The notes: generated by a model not told the origin, from the sequence alone. Positions 1 to 9,654 are shown, counted from the stretch's first letter. The stretch is 64,000 nucleotides of DNA from Thermoguttaceae bacterium (GCA_017407125.1 JAFQXE010000024.1:1-64000); one strand, 5' to 3'. Program-made: numbers and translations.

Positions 1-167
1 GCTTGAAACAAACCGGAGCGAGATGGAAGATTGGAAATTTAAACCGAATGTTAAGCATCGTCTGCGCCGCTCACAACGACGCATGGGATTTATACTGGTC
101 AAACTGTTAAATTTTGTGCAACCCAATTTTGAACGCACCCACTCCTCACTAATTCTCCCGCTCCCTC

Positions 168-196
168 TTGTCAATTCTGCGATCCTATATTATAAT
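168..196 (+). promoter_or_regulatory. Sigma70-type promoter for the esterase gene
   Basis: TTGTCA at 168-173 and a perfect TATAAT at 191-196 are separated by 17 nt, about 70 nt before the esterase start codon. Bases 1-160 upstream hold no gene I can support. Confidence 0.6.
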
Positions 197-264
197 AGAG
201 CGCGAGTTTCGAGAACGAAAAGCGTTCCGCTCATGCATCGCATTCTCTAACCCCCCGATTAGAT

Positions 265-1104
265 ATGAATCGCATTTTATTTTCCATTGCCGTAGCGTTA
301 TCGATGTTTGTTTCAACCAGTTTTGCTCAGGAAACGTTTCCTGTCTGGCCAGGTTTGGCGCCAGGCGAAAAGGGCGATTTCCCCGCTCCCAAGTTTACCG
401 TTTATCAGCCAGAAAAGAAAACCACAGACTCTTGTATAATTATTTGTCCCGGCGGCGGGTATCAGGAACTCGTTTCCTACGAAGGCAAAAGAATCGTCGA
501 CATGTTCACGGAGAAAGGCGTTACAGCCGTTCTTCTGGAATACCGGGTTCCGCGTCGGGAAGGGATTGAAATTTACCGCGCCGCCTGGCAGGACGCTCAA
601 AGAACCATCAAACACGTTCGCAAAAACGCTGAAAAATGGGGCATCAACCCGGAAAAAATTGGCATGATCGGCTTCTCCGCCGGCGGTCATCTGACGGTTC
701 TGAGCGCAGTCAACTCCCAAACGCCCGCGTATGAGCCGATTGACGAACTCGACAAAGTCCCGTGCCATCTCAACTTTGCCATCCCCATCTATCCAGCTTA
801 CGTTTTGGAAGACGGCGCAACAGGTCCCAATACAAACAAGGGAATCGACACACCCATCCTCAAGGACTTCAAATTTGACGCCAAATCCGCCCCGATGTGC
901 CTCATCCACGGCGACGACGACAGGTATTCCCCCCTCGGGTCAATCGCCATTTACACTCAAATGCACAAGATGGGCGTACCGATGGAAATGTACATCTACG
1001 CCAAGACCCAACACGCCTTTATCAAGTACCCGCTTGGTCCGCATTCCGGCGGCTGGTTTGACCGCTGCTTCGAATGGATGAAGGTCATGGGCTTCGCAAA
1101 GTAA
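265..1104 (+). CDS. Secreted alpha/beta-hydrolase, acetyl-xylan-esterase-like
   Basis: This 279-residue protein begins with a cleavable signal peptide (hydrophobic residues 4-21 ending ...SFAQ) and is expected outside the cytoplasmic membrane. It has the alpha/beta-hydrolase layout: an oxyanion-hole segment PGGGY near residue 61, the nucleophile elbow GFSAGG near residue 137, the acid loop HGDDD near 216 and a late His in the stretch TQHAF near 250. This pattern is typical of the BD-FAE/acetyl esterase group, which removes acetyl or feruloyl groups from plant polysaccharides; the exact substrate is inferred. It stands alone behind its own promoter. No clear Shine-Dalgarno precedes the ATG, but the signal peptide fixes the start. 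Confidence 0.85.
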   Translation: MNRILFSIAVALSMFVSTSFAQETFPVWPGLAPGEKGDFPAPKFTVYQPEKKTTDSCIIICPGGGYQELVSYEGKRIVDMFTEKGVTAVLLEYRVPRREGIEIYRAAWQDAQRTIKHVRKNAEKWGINPEKIGMIGFSAGGHLTVLSAVNSQTPAYEPIDELDKVPCHLNFAIPIYPAYVLEDGATGPNTNKGIDTPILKDFKFDAKSAPMCLIHGDDDRYSPLGSIAIYTQMHKMGVPMEMYIYAKTQHAFIKYPLGPHSGGWFDRCFEWMKVMGFAK

Positions 1105-1255
1105 CCGCAACAATATTTGACATTAAAAAGTTAAACTCCCAAATCGCTCAATGAAAAAAGACGTTCTTAGCTTACCTATTTTAACATTTTGACGTTCTTT
1201 TTAAGAAATTCAGGAAAAATTTATTTTTTTTTGGGCTTTAAAGGGGTGTATGGTA

Positions 1256-1284
1256 TTGCAGAAATCGGGAGTTGGTATTATTAT
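1256..1284 (+). promoter_or_regulatory. Probable promoter for yajC-secDF
   Basis: TTGCAG (1256-1261) and TATTAT (1279-1284) are 17 nt apart, about 120 nt before yajC. The rest of the 302-bp gap 1105-1406 is AT-rich and shows no gene or convincing terminator. Confidence 0.4.
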
Positions 1285-1406
1285 AAAAACTTTATTTAAT
1301 ATATTGGAAATTGGATAGAATTTGACGTATCAGGAACGAGGCGTTTTTTTAAACTTTCGCTTCTGACCTGTCGTCTGTTCGCCAGGCAATTTAAAAAGGA
1401 AACGTT

Positions 1407-1781
1407 ATGAACAGTATCGCATACGCCTTATTGGCGCAGGCAGAAACCGCAACAGGCTCAACCGGAACCGCGGCAGGCGGAGAAGCAATGTCATGGATTC
1501 TCATGATTGTATTGTTTTTCTTCATCATGTGGTTCTTTATGATTCGCCCTCAGCAGACCCAGCAAAAGAAATTCGACCAAATGCTCAACGGTCTTAAAGT
1601 TGGAGACAAAGTCGTTACTATCGGCGGCGTTAAGGCGACAATTACCAACATCATTAAAGGCAGCAATAACGAAGTTTTGGAAATTCAGCTCCTACTGGAC
1701 GACAAAAACAACGTTAAGGTCATGTTTGACCCGCGAGCAATCGCCTACGTCGTAACGCCGGAAGAAGACAAAAAGAAATAA
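1407..1781 (+). CDS. yajC: Preprotein translocase accessory subunit YajC
   Basis: The 124-residue protein has the YajC plan: a short N-terminal segment, one transmembrane helix (about residues 29-48), the signature MIRPQQTQQKK directly after it, then a small cytoplasmic beta domain with GDKVVTIGGVKATI. YajC joins SecD and SecF in the accessory complex that helps SecYEG translocate proteins. The gene lies 191 bp upstream of a fused secDF, the classical yajC-secD-secF order, so one transcription unit is likely. AAGGA precedes the ATG by about 8 nt. Usual family length is 85-120 residues, so this is complete. Confidence 0.95.
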   Translation: MNSIAYALLAQAETATGSTGTAAGGEAMSWILMIVLFFFIMWFFMIRPQQTQQKKFDQMLNGLKVGDKVVTIGGVKATITNIIKGSNNEVLEIQLLLDDKNNVKVMFDPRAIAYVVTPEEDKKK

Positions 1782-1972
1782 TCAACTGCGCGCAAAAACG
1801 AGAGGAACGCGTCAAGGGACGTATATAATTATATCCTCTCCGCCATGGGATTCGCCGAATTCATTCGTCGCCCCATCAATTGCCGTTCGCAAAAACATAT
1901 TTTCATTTCAGGATTTGGCGTTTGTTTTAACGGATAGAAACAAACAGTATTCCTCATTAAGGATTTTTTACA

Positions 1973-4900
1973 ATGAACCCAACAATTTTAACAATTACAG
2001 CCTTGGCGCTGGTCGGAGTTGTTCCGATTTTACTGGCTTTGTACCTTGCCAAACGCTTCCGCATGCCGGATTACGCGTTTTCTTACTGGATTATTCTGGT
2101 TGCCGTTTTCTTCGGCATCACCGTCGTTGCCACCAGCTATCAAAAAATCAAGCTCGGCATTGACCTTCGCGGCGGATCCATTCTGGTATACGAGGTTTCC
2201 AAAACAACAGAGGAACAGCTCGACCAGGAAGCTGAAGCTGAAAACGCCAGATCGCGTTCGACGTCTTCACTTTCCACCAAAATGGATCAATTGTCCTCAA
2301 CCTTGAAAAAGCGTCTTGACCCGGGTGGAGTTAAAGAAATCACCGTTCGACAGCAGGGTTCCAACGCTGTTGAAATCATTATTCCGGAAGTCGACGCGAC
2401 AGAAATCGCTCGACTGAAGAAAATCGTTTCCCGCTCTGGTACATTGGCGTTCCGCATTCTGGCTGACAGAACCTATCCGGAAGACCGTCAGCTTATCGAA
2501 CTGGCGTCCAAAACCAATGAAACGTCAATCCGAGTCAAAACCGGCGTTGACGCTGAAGGAAAAGATACGTTCAACGAAATTGGCATGTGGGTTCCAATTA
2601 CCCCGGGTCAGGAAGGCGATTTCAATTTTGAAAACTACGTAACAAGAACTCGCACTGTTCGCAATAAAGAAGTTCGAGAAGTCTTGTGCATCAAAGACAT
2701 TTACAACGTAACCGGCGACTACCTTTCCGACGCCACGCCTGGAATCGACCAGTACGGCGGACACTGCGTCAACTTCAGCTTTAACGCTGACGGCGCTAAC
2801 CGTTTCGGCAAGCTCACCGAAAAGAACATGCCTAACGTTCAGCAAAACCGCTATCGTCACCTGGGCATCGTTCTCGACGGCGAAATGTATTCCGCCCCGA
2901 GAATCAACTCCAAAATCACCGATCGCGGTCAGATTACCGGCGGCTTCTCGGAAGAAGACGCCAACGCGCTGGCAACCGTTTTGAATTCCGGTTCGCTTCC
3001 CGCAACGCTTGAAAAAGAACCCATTTCCGAAATGACCAGCGGTCCTACCCTCGGCGCTGACACGATTCACAGCGGCAAGGTTGCCAGTATGGCTGCTTTG
3101 ATTTTGGTTCTTATATTTATGGTCTATTACTACCGATTTGCCGGTCTGGTTGCAGACTTCGCTCTGGTTGTCAACCTGCTCCTGCTTGTCGCGTTGATGA
3201 TTTCGTTCTCCGCCGCCTTTACCCTGCCGGGCATTGCCGGTTTGGTCATGACCTTAGGTATGGCGGTCGACGCAAACGTTCTTATTTACGAACGTATGCG
3301 TGAAGAACGAGACAAGGGCGCAACGATTCACATGGCTATCCGCAACGGATTCCAGAAAGCGTTCTCCGCCATTTTTGACTCCAACATCACAACCTTGCTC
3401 GTCGGCGTCATTCTGTACTGGGTTGGTACGTCTCAGATTAAAGGCTTTGCCGTTACGCTTATTCTCGGTATTGCTTTGAGTATGTTCACGGCTCTGTTCT
3501 GCGCCAGAATTATTTTTGAAACCGCTGACCGAATCGGTTTGATTAAAAACCTTCGCATGCGCCGTATTATCGGTCAAACCAACATCGATTTCATGGGCAA
3601 GATATTCAATGTCCGCGTCGTTACCACAATTCTATGGGTAATCTGCTTTGCAGCTATCGCTTTCCGTGGAAACGGCCTGCTCGACATTGACTTTACTGGC
3701 GGTTCATCCGTTCAGGCTCTGTTTAACGAACCGGTCGCCATCGACGTTGTTCGTAAAGAACTCAGCGAACTGGAAAACCTCGCTGTTTCTGACGTCCAAA
3801 TCACCGGCGAACAGAAAGGCGTTCGTTACATGATCAACTCCTCCAGCCCAGCTCCGAAAAAGGGCGAAAAGGCTCTCGAAGGCGAAGAATACATCAATTA
3901 CGTTACCAAACTGATCCAGGAAAAATTCCCGGGTAAACTGGTAACTAACGACGTTACAATTAAAAACTGCGTCCCGTTTGCGGAAAAAGCCTCTGTTCTT
4001 CCCAAAGAAGAAAAAGCGGCTCCGGCTAAAGACGAAAAAGCCCCGGAAGCGGCTCCCGCCGAAACGACAACGTTGAATTCCATTTTCGACCTGTTCACGT
4101 CTACCGCTTATGCAGACGAACCGGCAGCTGAAGAAGCTAAACCGGCTGAGGAAGCAAAGCCAGCAGAAGAAGCTCCGGCTAAAGGCGAAAACGCCCCGGA
4201 ACCCGCTCCTGCTGAAGAAGCTCCCGCCGCTCCCGCTGAAGAAACCCCGGCTGAACCCGCTCCGGCTGAAGAAGCTCCCGCTGCTCCGGCTGAAGAAACC
4301 CCAGCTGAACCCGCTCCCGCTGAAGAAGCTCCTGCTGCTCCGGCTGAAGAAACCCCGGCTGAACCCGCTCCTGCTGAAGAAGCTCCTGCTGCTCAGGCTG
4401 AAGAAACCCCGGCTGAACCCGCTCCCGCTGAAGAAGCTCCCGCTGCTCCGGCTGAAGAAACCCCGGCTGAACCCGCTCCCGCTGAAGAAGCTCCCGCTGC
4501 TCCGGCTGAAGAAACCCCGGCTGAACCCGCTCCCGCTGAAGAAGCTCCTGCTGCTCCGGCTGAAGAAACCCCGGCTGAACCCGCTCCCGCTGAAGAAACC
4601 CCAGCTGCTCCGGCTGAAGAATTGGAAGCTCCTGAAGTTCCAGAAATCCCGGAAGTTCCCGAAGTTCCATCGGTTTCAGAACCCAGCATTAATCCTGCTG
4701 ACGAACCCGCTGTTCCAGCTGAAGCTGGCAATGCAGAAAAGTCTTATGACAACGGTTCGTTTGCTGTTGTTGAATTCAAAGAACCGGTTTCCAACGACGT
4801 TGTCAAATCCATGATTGAAGACGCGATGATAGCTGAAAACATTGCTGTCGAACAGCGCGACGTTTTGGTTGAAAACCCGCTCTTTGACGACGATACAACC

Positions 4901-5629
4901 TCGGCGTTCAATACCTGGAACGTATCCTTCGTTTTGCCGCCGGCAGACGCTCAGAAGATTCTCGAACGCGTCAAAGCAACCGCTCAGGCGGAACCGGTCT
5001 TCCCGGCGCGCAACATGATTGGACCTCAAGTCGCCGGCGACCTGCGAACCAAAGGTTTGACGGCTATCTTCGCCAGTTTGATTGTTATCGTCGTTTACCT
5101 CTGGTTCCGATTCCAGAAGATTTACTACGGCTTTGCCGCTACCATCGCGCTGGTTAACAACGTTATCCTGTCCGTTGGCGCGTTGGCGCTTTCTGCCTAC
5201 GTATGCAGCGCGCTCGGATTCCTGCTCATTGACCCGTTCAAGATCGGTTTGACCGTTCTGGCTGGTATTATGACGATTATCGGTTACTCGCTTAACGACA
5301 CGATCGTCGTCTTCGACCGAATCCGCGAAGTCAAGGGCAAGGCGCCTCACATCACTCCGGCGATGGTCAACCAGGCAATCAACGACATGTTGGCTCGTAC
5401 GATTTTGACGTCCGTTACCACGTTGCTGGTAATTGTCGTTCTGTACGTCTGGGGCGGTCAGGCGATTCACGCCTTCGCGTTCACGATGCTCATCGGCGTT
5501 ATCGTCGGTACGTTAAGCTCCATTTTCATCGCAGCTCCGACGCTGTGCAAAATGGATATGCAAAACGCTCTGCGTGAACAGTACATCGCTGAATACGAAA
5601 GAGCCAAACGCAACAAGGAAAACAACTAG
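1973..5629 (+). CDS. secDF: Fused protein-export membrane protein SecDF with a Pro/Ala/Glu-rich insertion
   Basis: This 1218-residue protein joins SecD (about residues 1-535) and SecF (from about 541). The SecD part has a first transmembrane helix, the DLRGGS motif, the periplasmic domain and the helix cluster around residues 370-520 with GMAVDANVLIYER. The SecF part has DIDFTGGSSVQ, then the late cluster with SLNDTIVVFDRIRE. SecDF uses the proton gradient to pull translocating proteins across the membrane. The oddity is about 240 residues (roughly 680-920) inserted in the SecF periplasmic domain: low-complexity Pro/Ala/Glu with eight near-identical 18-residue repeats, preceded by the signal-peptidase-like string STAYADEP. 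SecDF fusions elsewhere are about 750-900 residues long. AAGGA lies just before the start. Confidence 0.95.
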   Translation: MNPTILTITALALVGVVPILLALYLAKRFRMPDYAFSYWIILVAVFFGITVVATSYQKIKLGIDLRGGSILVYEVSKTTEEQLDQEAEAENARSRSTSSLSTKMDQLSSTLKKRLDPGGVKEITVRQQGSNAVEIIIPEVDATEIARLKKIVSRSGTLAFRILADRTYPEDRQLIELASKTNETSIRVKTGVDAEGKDTFNEIGMWVPITPGQEGDFNFENYVTRTRTVRNKEVREVLCIKDIYNVTGDYLSDATPGIDQYGGHCVNFSFNADGANRFGKLTEKNMPNVQQNRYRHLGIVLDGEMYSAPRINSKITDRGQITGGFSEEDANALATVLNSGSLPATLEKEPISEMTSGPTLGADTIHSGKVASMAALILVLIFMVYYYRFAGLVADFALVVNLLLLVALMISFSAAFTLPGIAGLVMTLGMAVDANVLIYERMREERDKGATIHMAIRNGFQKAFSAIFDSNITTLLVGVILYWVGTSQIKGFAVTLILGIALSMFTALFCARIIFETADRIGLIKNLRMRRIIGQTNIDFMGKIFNVRVVTTILWVICFAAIAFRGNGLLDIDFTGGSSVQALFNEPVAIDVVRKELSELENLAVSDVQITGEQKGVRYMINSSSPAPKKGEKALEGEEYINYVTKLIQEKFPGKLVTNDVTIKNCVPFAEKASVLPKEEKAAPAKDEKAPEAAPAETTTLNSIFDLFTSTAYADEPAAEEAKPAEEAKPAEEAPAKGENAPEPAPAEEAPAAPAEETPAEPAPAEEAPAAPAEETPAEPAPAEEAPAAPAEETPAEPAPAEEAPAAQAEETPAEPAPAEEAPAAPAEETPAEPAPAEEAPAAPAEETPAEPAPAEEAPAAPAEETPAEPAPAEETPAAPAEELEAPEVPEIPEVPEVPSVSEPSINPADEPAVPAEAGNAEKSYDNGSFAVVEFKEPVSNDVVKSMIEDAMIAENIAVEQRDVLVENPLFDDDTTSAFNTWNVSFVLPPADAQKILERVKATAQAEPVFPARNMIGPQVAGDLRTKGLTAIFASLIVIVVYLWFRFQKIYYGFAATIALVNNVILSVGALALSAYVCSALGFLLIDPFKIGLTVLAGIMTIIGYSLNDTIVVFDRIREVKGKAPHITPAMVNQAINDMLARTILTSVTTLLVIVVLYVWGGQAIHAFAFTMLIGVIVGTLSSIFIAAPTLCKMDMQNALREQYIAEYERAKRNKENN
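4199..4630 (+). repeat. Eight tandem 54-bp repeats inside secDF
   Basis: Eight head-to-tail copies encode EPAPAEEAPAAPAEETPA. Copy 4 has Q for P and copy 8 is degenerate (EETPAAPAEELEA). The 54-bp unit is a multiple of three, so copy-number change keeps the frame. The near-identity of the copies suggests recent expansion or ongoing slippage. Confidence 0.9.
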
Positions 5630-5684
5630 TCTTTTGAAAAGCTCTCGTTTTTCAATGGATTAAAATAATCCTGGATTGACATTC

Positions 5685-5718
5685 AAAGCGTTCTGTTTCC
5701 CAACAGAACGCTTTTTTT
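5685..5718 (+). terminator. Rho-independent terminator after secDF
   Basis: A 13-bp perfect stem (AAAGCGTTCTGTT pairing with AACAGAACGCTTT), a 4-nt loop TCCC, and a run of seven T at the 3' side, 55 nt after the secDF stop. Confidence 0.9.
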
Positions 5719-5755
5719 ACGCGCCGTTTCCCGTTAAAACGCCGGCTATGTCCCC

Positions 5756-5783
5756 TTGACTTTTCTGCTATATATGGGATAAT
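5756..5783 (+). promoter_or_regulatory. Promoter for thiC
   Basis: TTGACT (5756-5761) and GATAAT (5778-5783) with a 16-nt spacer, about 58 nt before the thiC ATG. I looked for a TPP riboswitch in the gap between this promoter and thiC and see none; the leader is too short and lacks the CTGAGA core. Confidence 0.6.
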
Positions 5784-5841
5784 ACATAAACAATATTTCC
5801 CCTGATATCAAACGCCATTTCTGAAACAGAAAGACAATACA

Positions 5842-7158
5842 ATGACGCAGTTGACAGAAGCCCGAAAGGGCGTCGTAACCCCGGCTATGGAAGCCGTTGC
5901 CGCCAGCGAATACATGACCCCGGAACAGGTTCGGGACCTGGTCGCGTCCGGTCGGCTGATAATTCCAGCCAACAAAGTTCACCTCAAAAAGGGGCTTGTT
6001 CCGATGGCAATCGGAGCCAACGCCCGAACGAAGATCAACGCCAATCTGGGCAACTCGCCCATTTCTTCCGATATTGACTGCGAGCTGGAGAAAGTGCGCT
6101 GCGCCGTTCGCTACGGGGCGGACACCGTCATGGACTTGTCAACCGGACAGAACATCAACCAGATTCGTCAGCGCATCGTAGACGAAATGACGGTTCCCGT
6201 TGGCACGGTTCCTCTGTACCAGATGGTCGAGATGATCGACAAAATCGAGGACATGAAGCCGGACGATTTCGTTCAACTGGTCGAACAGCAGGCGAAGCAG
6301 GGCGTAGACTACTTCACAATTCACTGCGGGCTGCTGAGAAGTCACGTTGCGCTGACCGATCGGCGCAAGCTGGGAATCGTCAGCCGCGGCGGGTCGCTGG
6401 TTGCCAAATGGATGGTCGCTCACAAAGAGGAAAACCCGTTCTACCAAAAGTTTGACGATCTGTGCGACGTCATGAAGCAGTACGACGTCGCGTGGAGCAT
6501 GGGCGACGGCCTTCGCCCCGGCTGTCTGGCGGACGCGACCGATCAGGCGCAGCTGGCTGAACTGGCGACGCTTTCCGACCTGTGCAAACGCGCGTGGGAC
6601 AGAGGTTGCCAGGTCATGATCGAAGGACCCGGACACGTCCCGATGGATCAGATTGTCATGAACATGAAACTGCAGCAGGAATGGTGCTGCGGCGCGCCGT
6701 TCTACGTTTTGGGTCCTGTTACCATGGACTGCGCTCCCGGATACGACCACATCACCAGCGCCATCGGCGGGGCGATTGCCGCCATGCACGGCGCAGCGAT
6801 GCTGTGTTACGTTACCCCGCGAGAGCATATCGGTTTGCCGATGCTCGAAGACGTCCATCAGGGCGTTATCGCGTACAAGATCGCCGCTCACGCCGCTGAC
6901 ATCGCCCGCAAACTGCCGCACGCCCGCGACCTCGACGACGCCATTTCAGACGCCCGCGCAGCGTTCGACTGGAACCGGCAGTTTGAACTCGCTCTCGACC
7001 CGGAAACGGCTCGCCGCATGAGAGAGGAATCCCTTGTCGCCGCCAACCAAAAGAACCATTGCGGAGACGAACGCTTCTGCTCCATGTGCGGACCGAAATT
7101 CTGCTCGATTCGCATCTCTCAGGAAATGCAGCGGATGCGAAAAGAGCAAGAAGAATAA
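5842..7158 (+). CDS. thiC: Phosphomethylpyrimidine synthase ThiC
   Basis: The 438-residue protein is a short-form ThiC. It catalyses the radical-SAM conversion of aminoimidazole ribotide to hydroxymethylpyrimidine phosphate in thiamine synthesis. Its N-terminal region carries [14 protein letters not shown], the middle has the conserved [10 protein letters not shown] and [20 protein letters not shown] blocks, and the extreme C-terminus has the [4Fe-4S] cysteines C413-x2-C416-x4-C421. It starts with an ATG about 58 nt downstream of its own promoter. It is monocistronic, flanked by a terminator upstream and a structured repeat downstream. No other thi gene lies nearby. Confidence 0.97.
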   Translation: MTQLTEARKGVVTPAMEAVAASEYMTPEQVRDLVASGRLIIPANKVHLKKGLVPMAIGANARTKINANLGNSPISSDIDCELEKVRCAVRYGADTVMDLSTGQNINQIRQRIVDEMTVPVGTVPLYQMVEMIDKIEDMKPDDFVQLVEQQAKQGVDYFTIHCGLLRSHVALTDRRKLGIVSRGGSLVAKWMVAHKEENPFYQKFDDLCDVMKQYDVAWSMGDGLRPGCLADATDQAQLAELATLSDLCKRAWDRGCQVMIEGPGHVPMDQIVMNMKLQQEWCCGAPFYVLGPVTMDCAPGYDHITSAIGGAIAAMHGAAMLCYVTPREHIGLPMLEDVHQGVIAYKIAAHAADIARKLPHARDLDDAISDARAAFDWNRQFELALDPETARRMREESLVAANQKNHCGDERFCSMCGPKFCSIRISQEMQRMRKEQEE

Positions 7159-7179
7159 TTCGATATCGTATAATTCTCT

Positions 7180-7237
7180 CGGAGTGCGAGAGCGCAGCTC
7201 TCGCTTTCTAAAGCGGGAGCTTTGCTCCCGCACTCCG
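7180..7237. repeat. Cruciform repeat, copy 1 (upstream of the DUF4838 gene)
   Basis: CGGAGT (7180-7185) pairs with ACTCCG (7232-7237) and encloses two perfect 8-bp hairpins: GCGAGAGC with loop GCA (7186-7204) and GCGGGAGC with loop TTT (7213-7231). A nearly identical direct copy lies at 9594-9650, just past the gene that follows. Confidence 0.9.
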
Positions 7238-7264
7238 AAAAACATTTACTCTCCCCATACAGCT

Positions 7265-9586
7265 ATGAAAACCCGATATATCTTGTTTGTCGTTTTGAGT
7301 TTGCTCTGCTTGACAGCCAGCGCGGCGGAGCTGAAAATTCTGGTTCCCGGAGAATGTCACGGTCAGGCGTACCAGGTCGCCGGGCAGGAACTGCAAAAGT
7401 ACTGGAATCAGATTACCGGGCAGACGCTCGAGATCGTCAATCAGTCCAACGGCGAGGACAGCTATCTGGTCATCGGGTCGGACGCGGTCAACCCGTTTGT
7501 TCGTCAACTGATTGAAAGGAAAGTCATTCGCGATTTCCCGCTCAAAACGGCGTCTGACGAGTTCCGTCTGCTGACCGTTAAAGACGGGGCGCGAACGCAC
7601 CTGATTCTGGCGGGCGGACGAGGGCGCGCAACGCTGTACGCGGTCTACTGTTTTCTGGAAACGCGCGGCGGCTGCCGCTGGTTCTGGGACGGCGACGTCG
7701 TTCCCCATCAGGACGCCATCGACATAACTGGCTTGGATGTAACAGAAACGCCGCGGTTCTATTATCGCGGAACGCGGTATTTCGCCCATCGAGGGCTGCA
7801 CCGGTTCCAGGCGGAGCATTGGTCTTTGGACGACTGGAAACAGGAGATCGACTGGCTTGTCAAAAAACGTCAGAACGTGTTTATGCTGCGTATTGGCATG
7901 GACGACGTGTTCCAAAAGGCGTTTCCCGACATCGTCGATTATCCCGACCCGTCCAAGCCGCTGCCGGAAGCGTTGTCCGGATACGACAACCGTTCTCTGT
8001 TCTGGTCGCTCCAGTATCGCGGTCAGCTGAGAAAGGCGCTGTTACAGTACGCCTTCGACCGCGACTTGATGCACCCGGAAGATTTTGGTACGATGAGCCA
8101 TTGGTATTCTCGAACGCCGCATCAGTTTCTGGACGCGGTCAAGCCGGAGTTTCTGCCCAATTTCACCGGGCACGGTCACCCCACAGCTCTGGTTTGGGAC
8201 GTCCGACAGGACAAGTATCTGGACTATTACTGGAAGCTGACTCAGGCGCATATCGACAACTACGGCAAACCGGAACTGTTCCACACGATTGGCCCAGCGG
8301 AGCGCCGCTGTTACAAGGATCGGGAAGACAACCTGAGAATGAAGCTCTACGTGTACCGGCGATTGATCGACAACCTTCGCCAGCATTATCCGGACGCGCC
8401 GCTGCTTTTGGCGGGCTGGGATTTTTACTGCACCTGGCAGCCGCAGGAGGTTCGAGAGTTCACCAATCAGCTTGACCCGAATCGATCGATTTTGTGGGAC
8501 TACGAAGCCGACGCAAAATCCGACCGCAACTTTACCAACTGGGACGTTATCGGCAAGTTCCCATACACGTTCGGCATTTTCCAGGCGTACGAGGCGGCAA
8601 TGGACATCCGCGGGAACTACCCGCTCATCGAACAGCGCATGAAACAGGTCGGTAACGACCCGTTCTGCCGCGGCTACATCCTCTGGCCGGAGAATTCCCA
8701 TTCCGATATTTTCCTGCTGAATTATTTTACCGCCAACTCCTGGAAACCGGGCAAGACGACCGACGAACTGCTGGTCGAATTCTGCCGTGACAGATACGGC
8801 GCTCAGGCGGAGGAACTGCTGGCAATCTGGCGCGACGTTCTCCCGATTTCTCAAATGCTGGACTGGAGCGGCAACTTCTGGTTCCAGGTTTTCAACACGA
8901 TGAACGGCAAAGTCAAGCCGCAAGACGCCGCTACGTGGAGGAACGCCAGCCGAGATCAGATTCCACGATTGCAAAACGCCCCGCAAGTGTTAACGCGACT
9001 GGCGGAAGTCGAATGGAAAACCCCGTTTGTCTATCGAGATTCCATCGACCTGGCGCGAACGACCATTGACCGTCAACTGACCTGTGCTCGCGTTACACTC
9101 TTTGCCGCCATGAACGACTGGCGCGAAGGGAAAATCACGGCTGAACAGGCAAGAGCGAAAGTCAACGCGTACTACGAACTGGCGGAGGCAATGCGCGACA
9201 CGCTCGCTCTGCATTCGGACTATTCCATTTACGAAACCGTCGAGGGCATGAACGCCGTCGAGCCGATTGTCAACCAGGACTTTGACCACGTTATTCTCGA
9301 TAACGCCTCGTGCACCTACTGTCAGTCGCATCAGTACGAACTCATGCAGACGTGGTACATGCCGTGCATTAAAACCATCTGCGATTGGGCGAACGACCGG
9401 CTTGACAGAAACGACAAATCCGCCTTTACGTATCCGGACAGTTTCAAGAAAGTTGTAACAGAGAAGAAAGCGGAAATGCTGTCGACGCCGTTAAAAGATC
9501 AGCGTCCGACGCTGGAGCGAACTCAAGAGAATTTCAAAGCCGTTATGCTCCGCGCCGCTAAAGCCGCGCGAGTATTTGAGAATTAG
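7265..9586 (+). CDS. Secreted DUF4838 protein, alpha-glucuronidase-like glycosidase candidate
   Basis: From the ATG at 7265 the product is 773 residues. It begins with a signal peptide (MKTRYILFVVLSLLCLTASA) followed by an alpha/beta N-terminal domain of the kind seen before family 67/115-type catalytic barrels, including LAGGRGRATLYAVYCFLE. The large central region (FYYRGTRYFAHRG..., TGHGHPTALVWD..., DAPLLLAGWDFYC...) matches my recollection of DUF4838 proteins, common in Planctomycetota, Verrucomicrobiota and Bacteroidota. Activity is unproven; a secreted carbohydrate-active role is inferred. The open frame extends upstream to 7034, but that part overlaps thiC and the cruciform repeat, so I reject it. 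Identical-type repeats flank the gene on both sides. Confidence 0.75.
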   Translation: MKTRYILFVVLSLLCLTASAAELKILVPGECHGQAYQVAGQELQKYWNQITGQTLEIVNQSNGEDSYLVIGSDAVNPFVRQLIERKVIRDFPLKTASDEFRLLTVKDGARTHLILAGGRGRATLYAVYCFLETRGGCRWFWDGDVVPHQDAIDITGLDVTETPRFYYRGTRYFAHRGLHRFQAEHWSLDDWKQEIDWLVKKRQNVFMLRIGMDDVFQKAFPDIVDYPDPSKPLPEALSGYDNRSLFWSLQYRGQLRKALLQYAFDRDLMHPEDFGTMSHWYSRTPHQFLDAVKPEFLPNFTGHGHPTALVWDVRQDKYLDYYWKLTQAHIDNYGKPELFHTIGPAERRCYKDREDNLRMKLYVYRRLIDNLRQHYPDAPLLLAGWDFYCTWQPQEVREFTNQLDPNRSILWDYEADAKSDRNFTNWDVIGKFPYTFGIFQAYEAAMDIRGNYPLIEQRMKQVGNDPFCRGYILWPENSHSDIFLLNYFTANSWKPGKTTDELLVEFCRDRYGAQAEELLAIWRDVLPISQMLDWSGNFWFQVFNTMNGKVKPQDAATWRNASRDQIPRLQNAPQVLTRLAEVEWKTPFVYRDSIDLARTTIDRQLTCARVTLFAAMNDWREGKITAEQARAKVNAYYELAEAMRDTLALHSDYSIYETVEGMNAVEPIVNQDFDHVILDNASCTYCQSHQYELMQTWYMPCIKTICDWANDRLDRNDKSAFTYPDSFKKVVTEKKAEMLSTPLKDQRPTLERTQENFKAVMLRAAKAARVFEN

Positions 9587-9593
9587 AATCTAT

Positions 9594-9650
9594 CGGAGTG
9601 CGAGAGCGCAGCTCTCGCTTTAAAAGCGGGAGCTTTGCTCCCGAACTCCG
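9594..9650. repeat. Cruciform repeat, copy 2 (downstream of the DUF4838 gene)
   Basis: Same architecture and orientation as the copy at 7180-7237: CGGAGT/ACTCCG outer pair, a perfect GCGAGAGC hairpin with loop GCA, and the GCGGGAGC hairpin with loop TTT carrying a single C-to-A change. It sits between two convergent stop codons (9586 and 9655) and could act as a bidirectional transcription barrier. Confidence 0.9.
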
Positions 9651-9654
9651 AAAG

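Noticed and set aside
23-250. Short plus-strand frame at the window start
   Set aside because: It overlaps the promoter at 168-196, has no ribosome-binding site and no recognisable motif.
313-909. Long minus-strand frame opposite the esterase
   Set aside because: It mirrors the esterase codons and has no motif; the esterase shows clear catalytic motifs.
4110-4814. Open frames in all phases across the secDF repeat
   Set aside because: They come from a 54-bp repeat in another frame; the SecDF frame explains the region.
5719-5841. TPP riboswitch before thiC
   Set aside because: The leader after the promoter is only about 50 nt and lacks the TPP aptamer core.
7034-7264. Extended N-terminus of the DUF4838 gene
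   Set aside because: It overlaps thiC and the cruciform repeat; the signal peptide begins at 7265.
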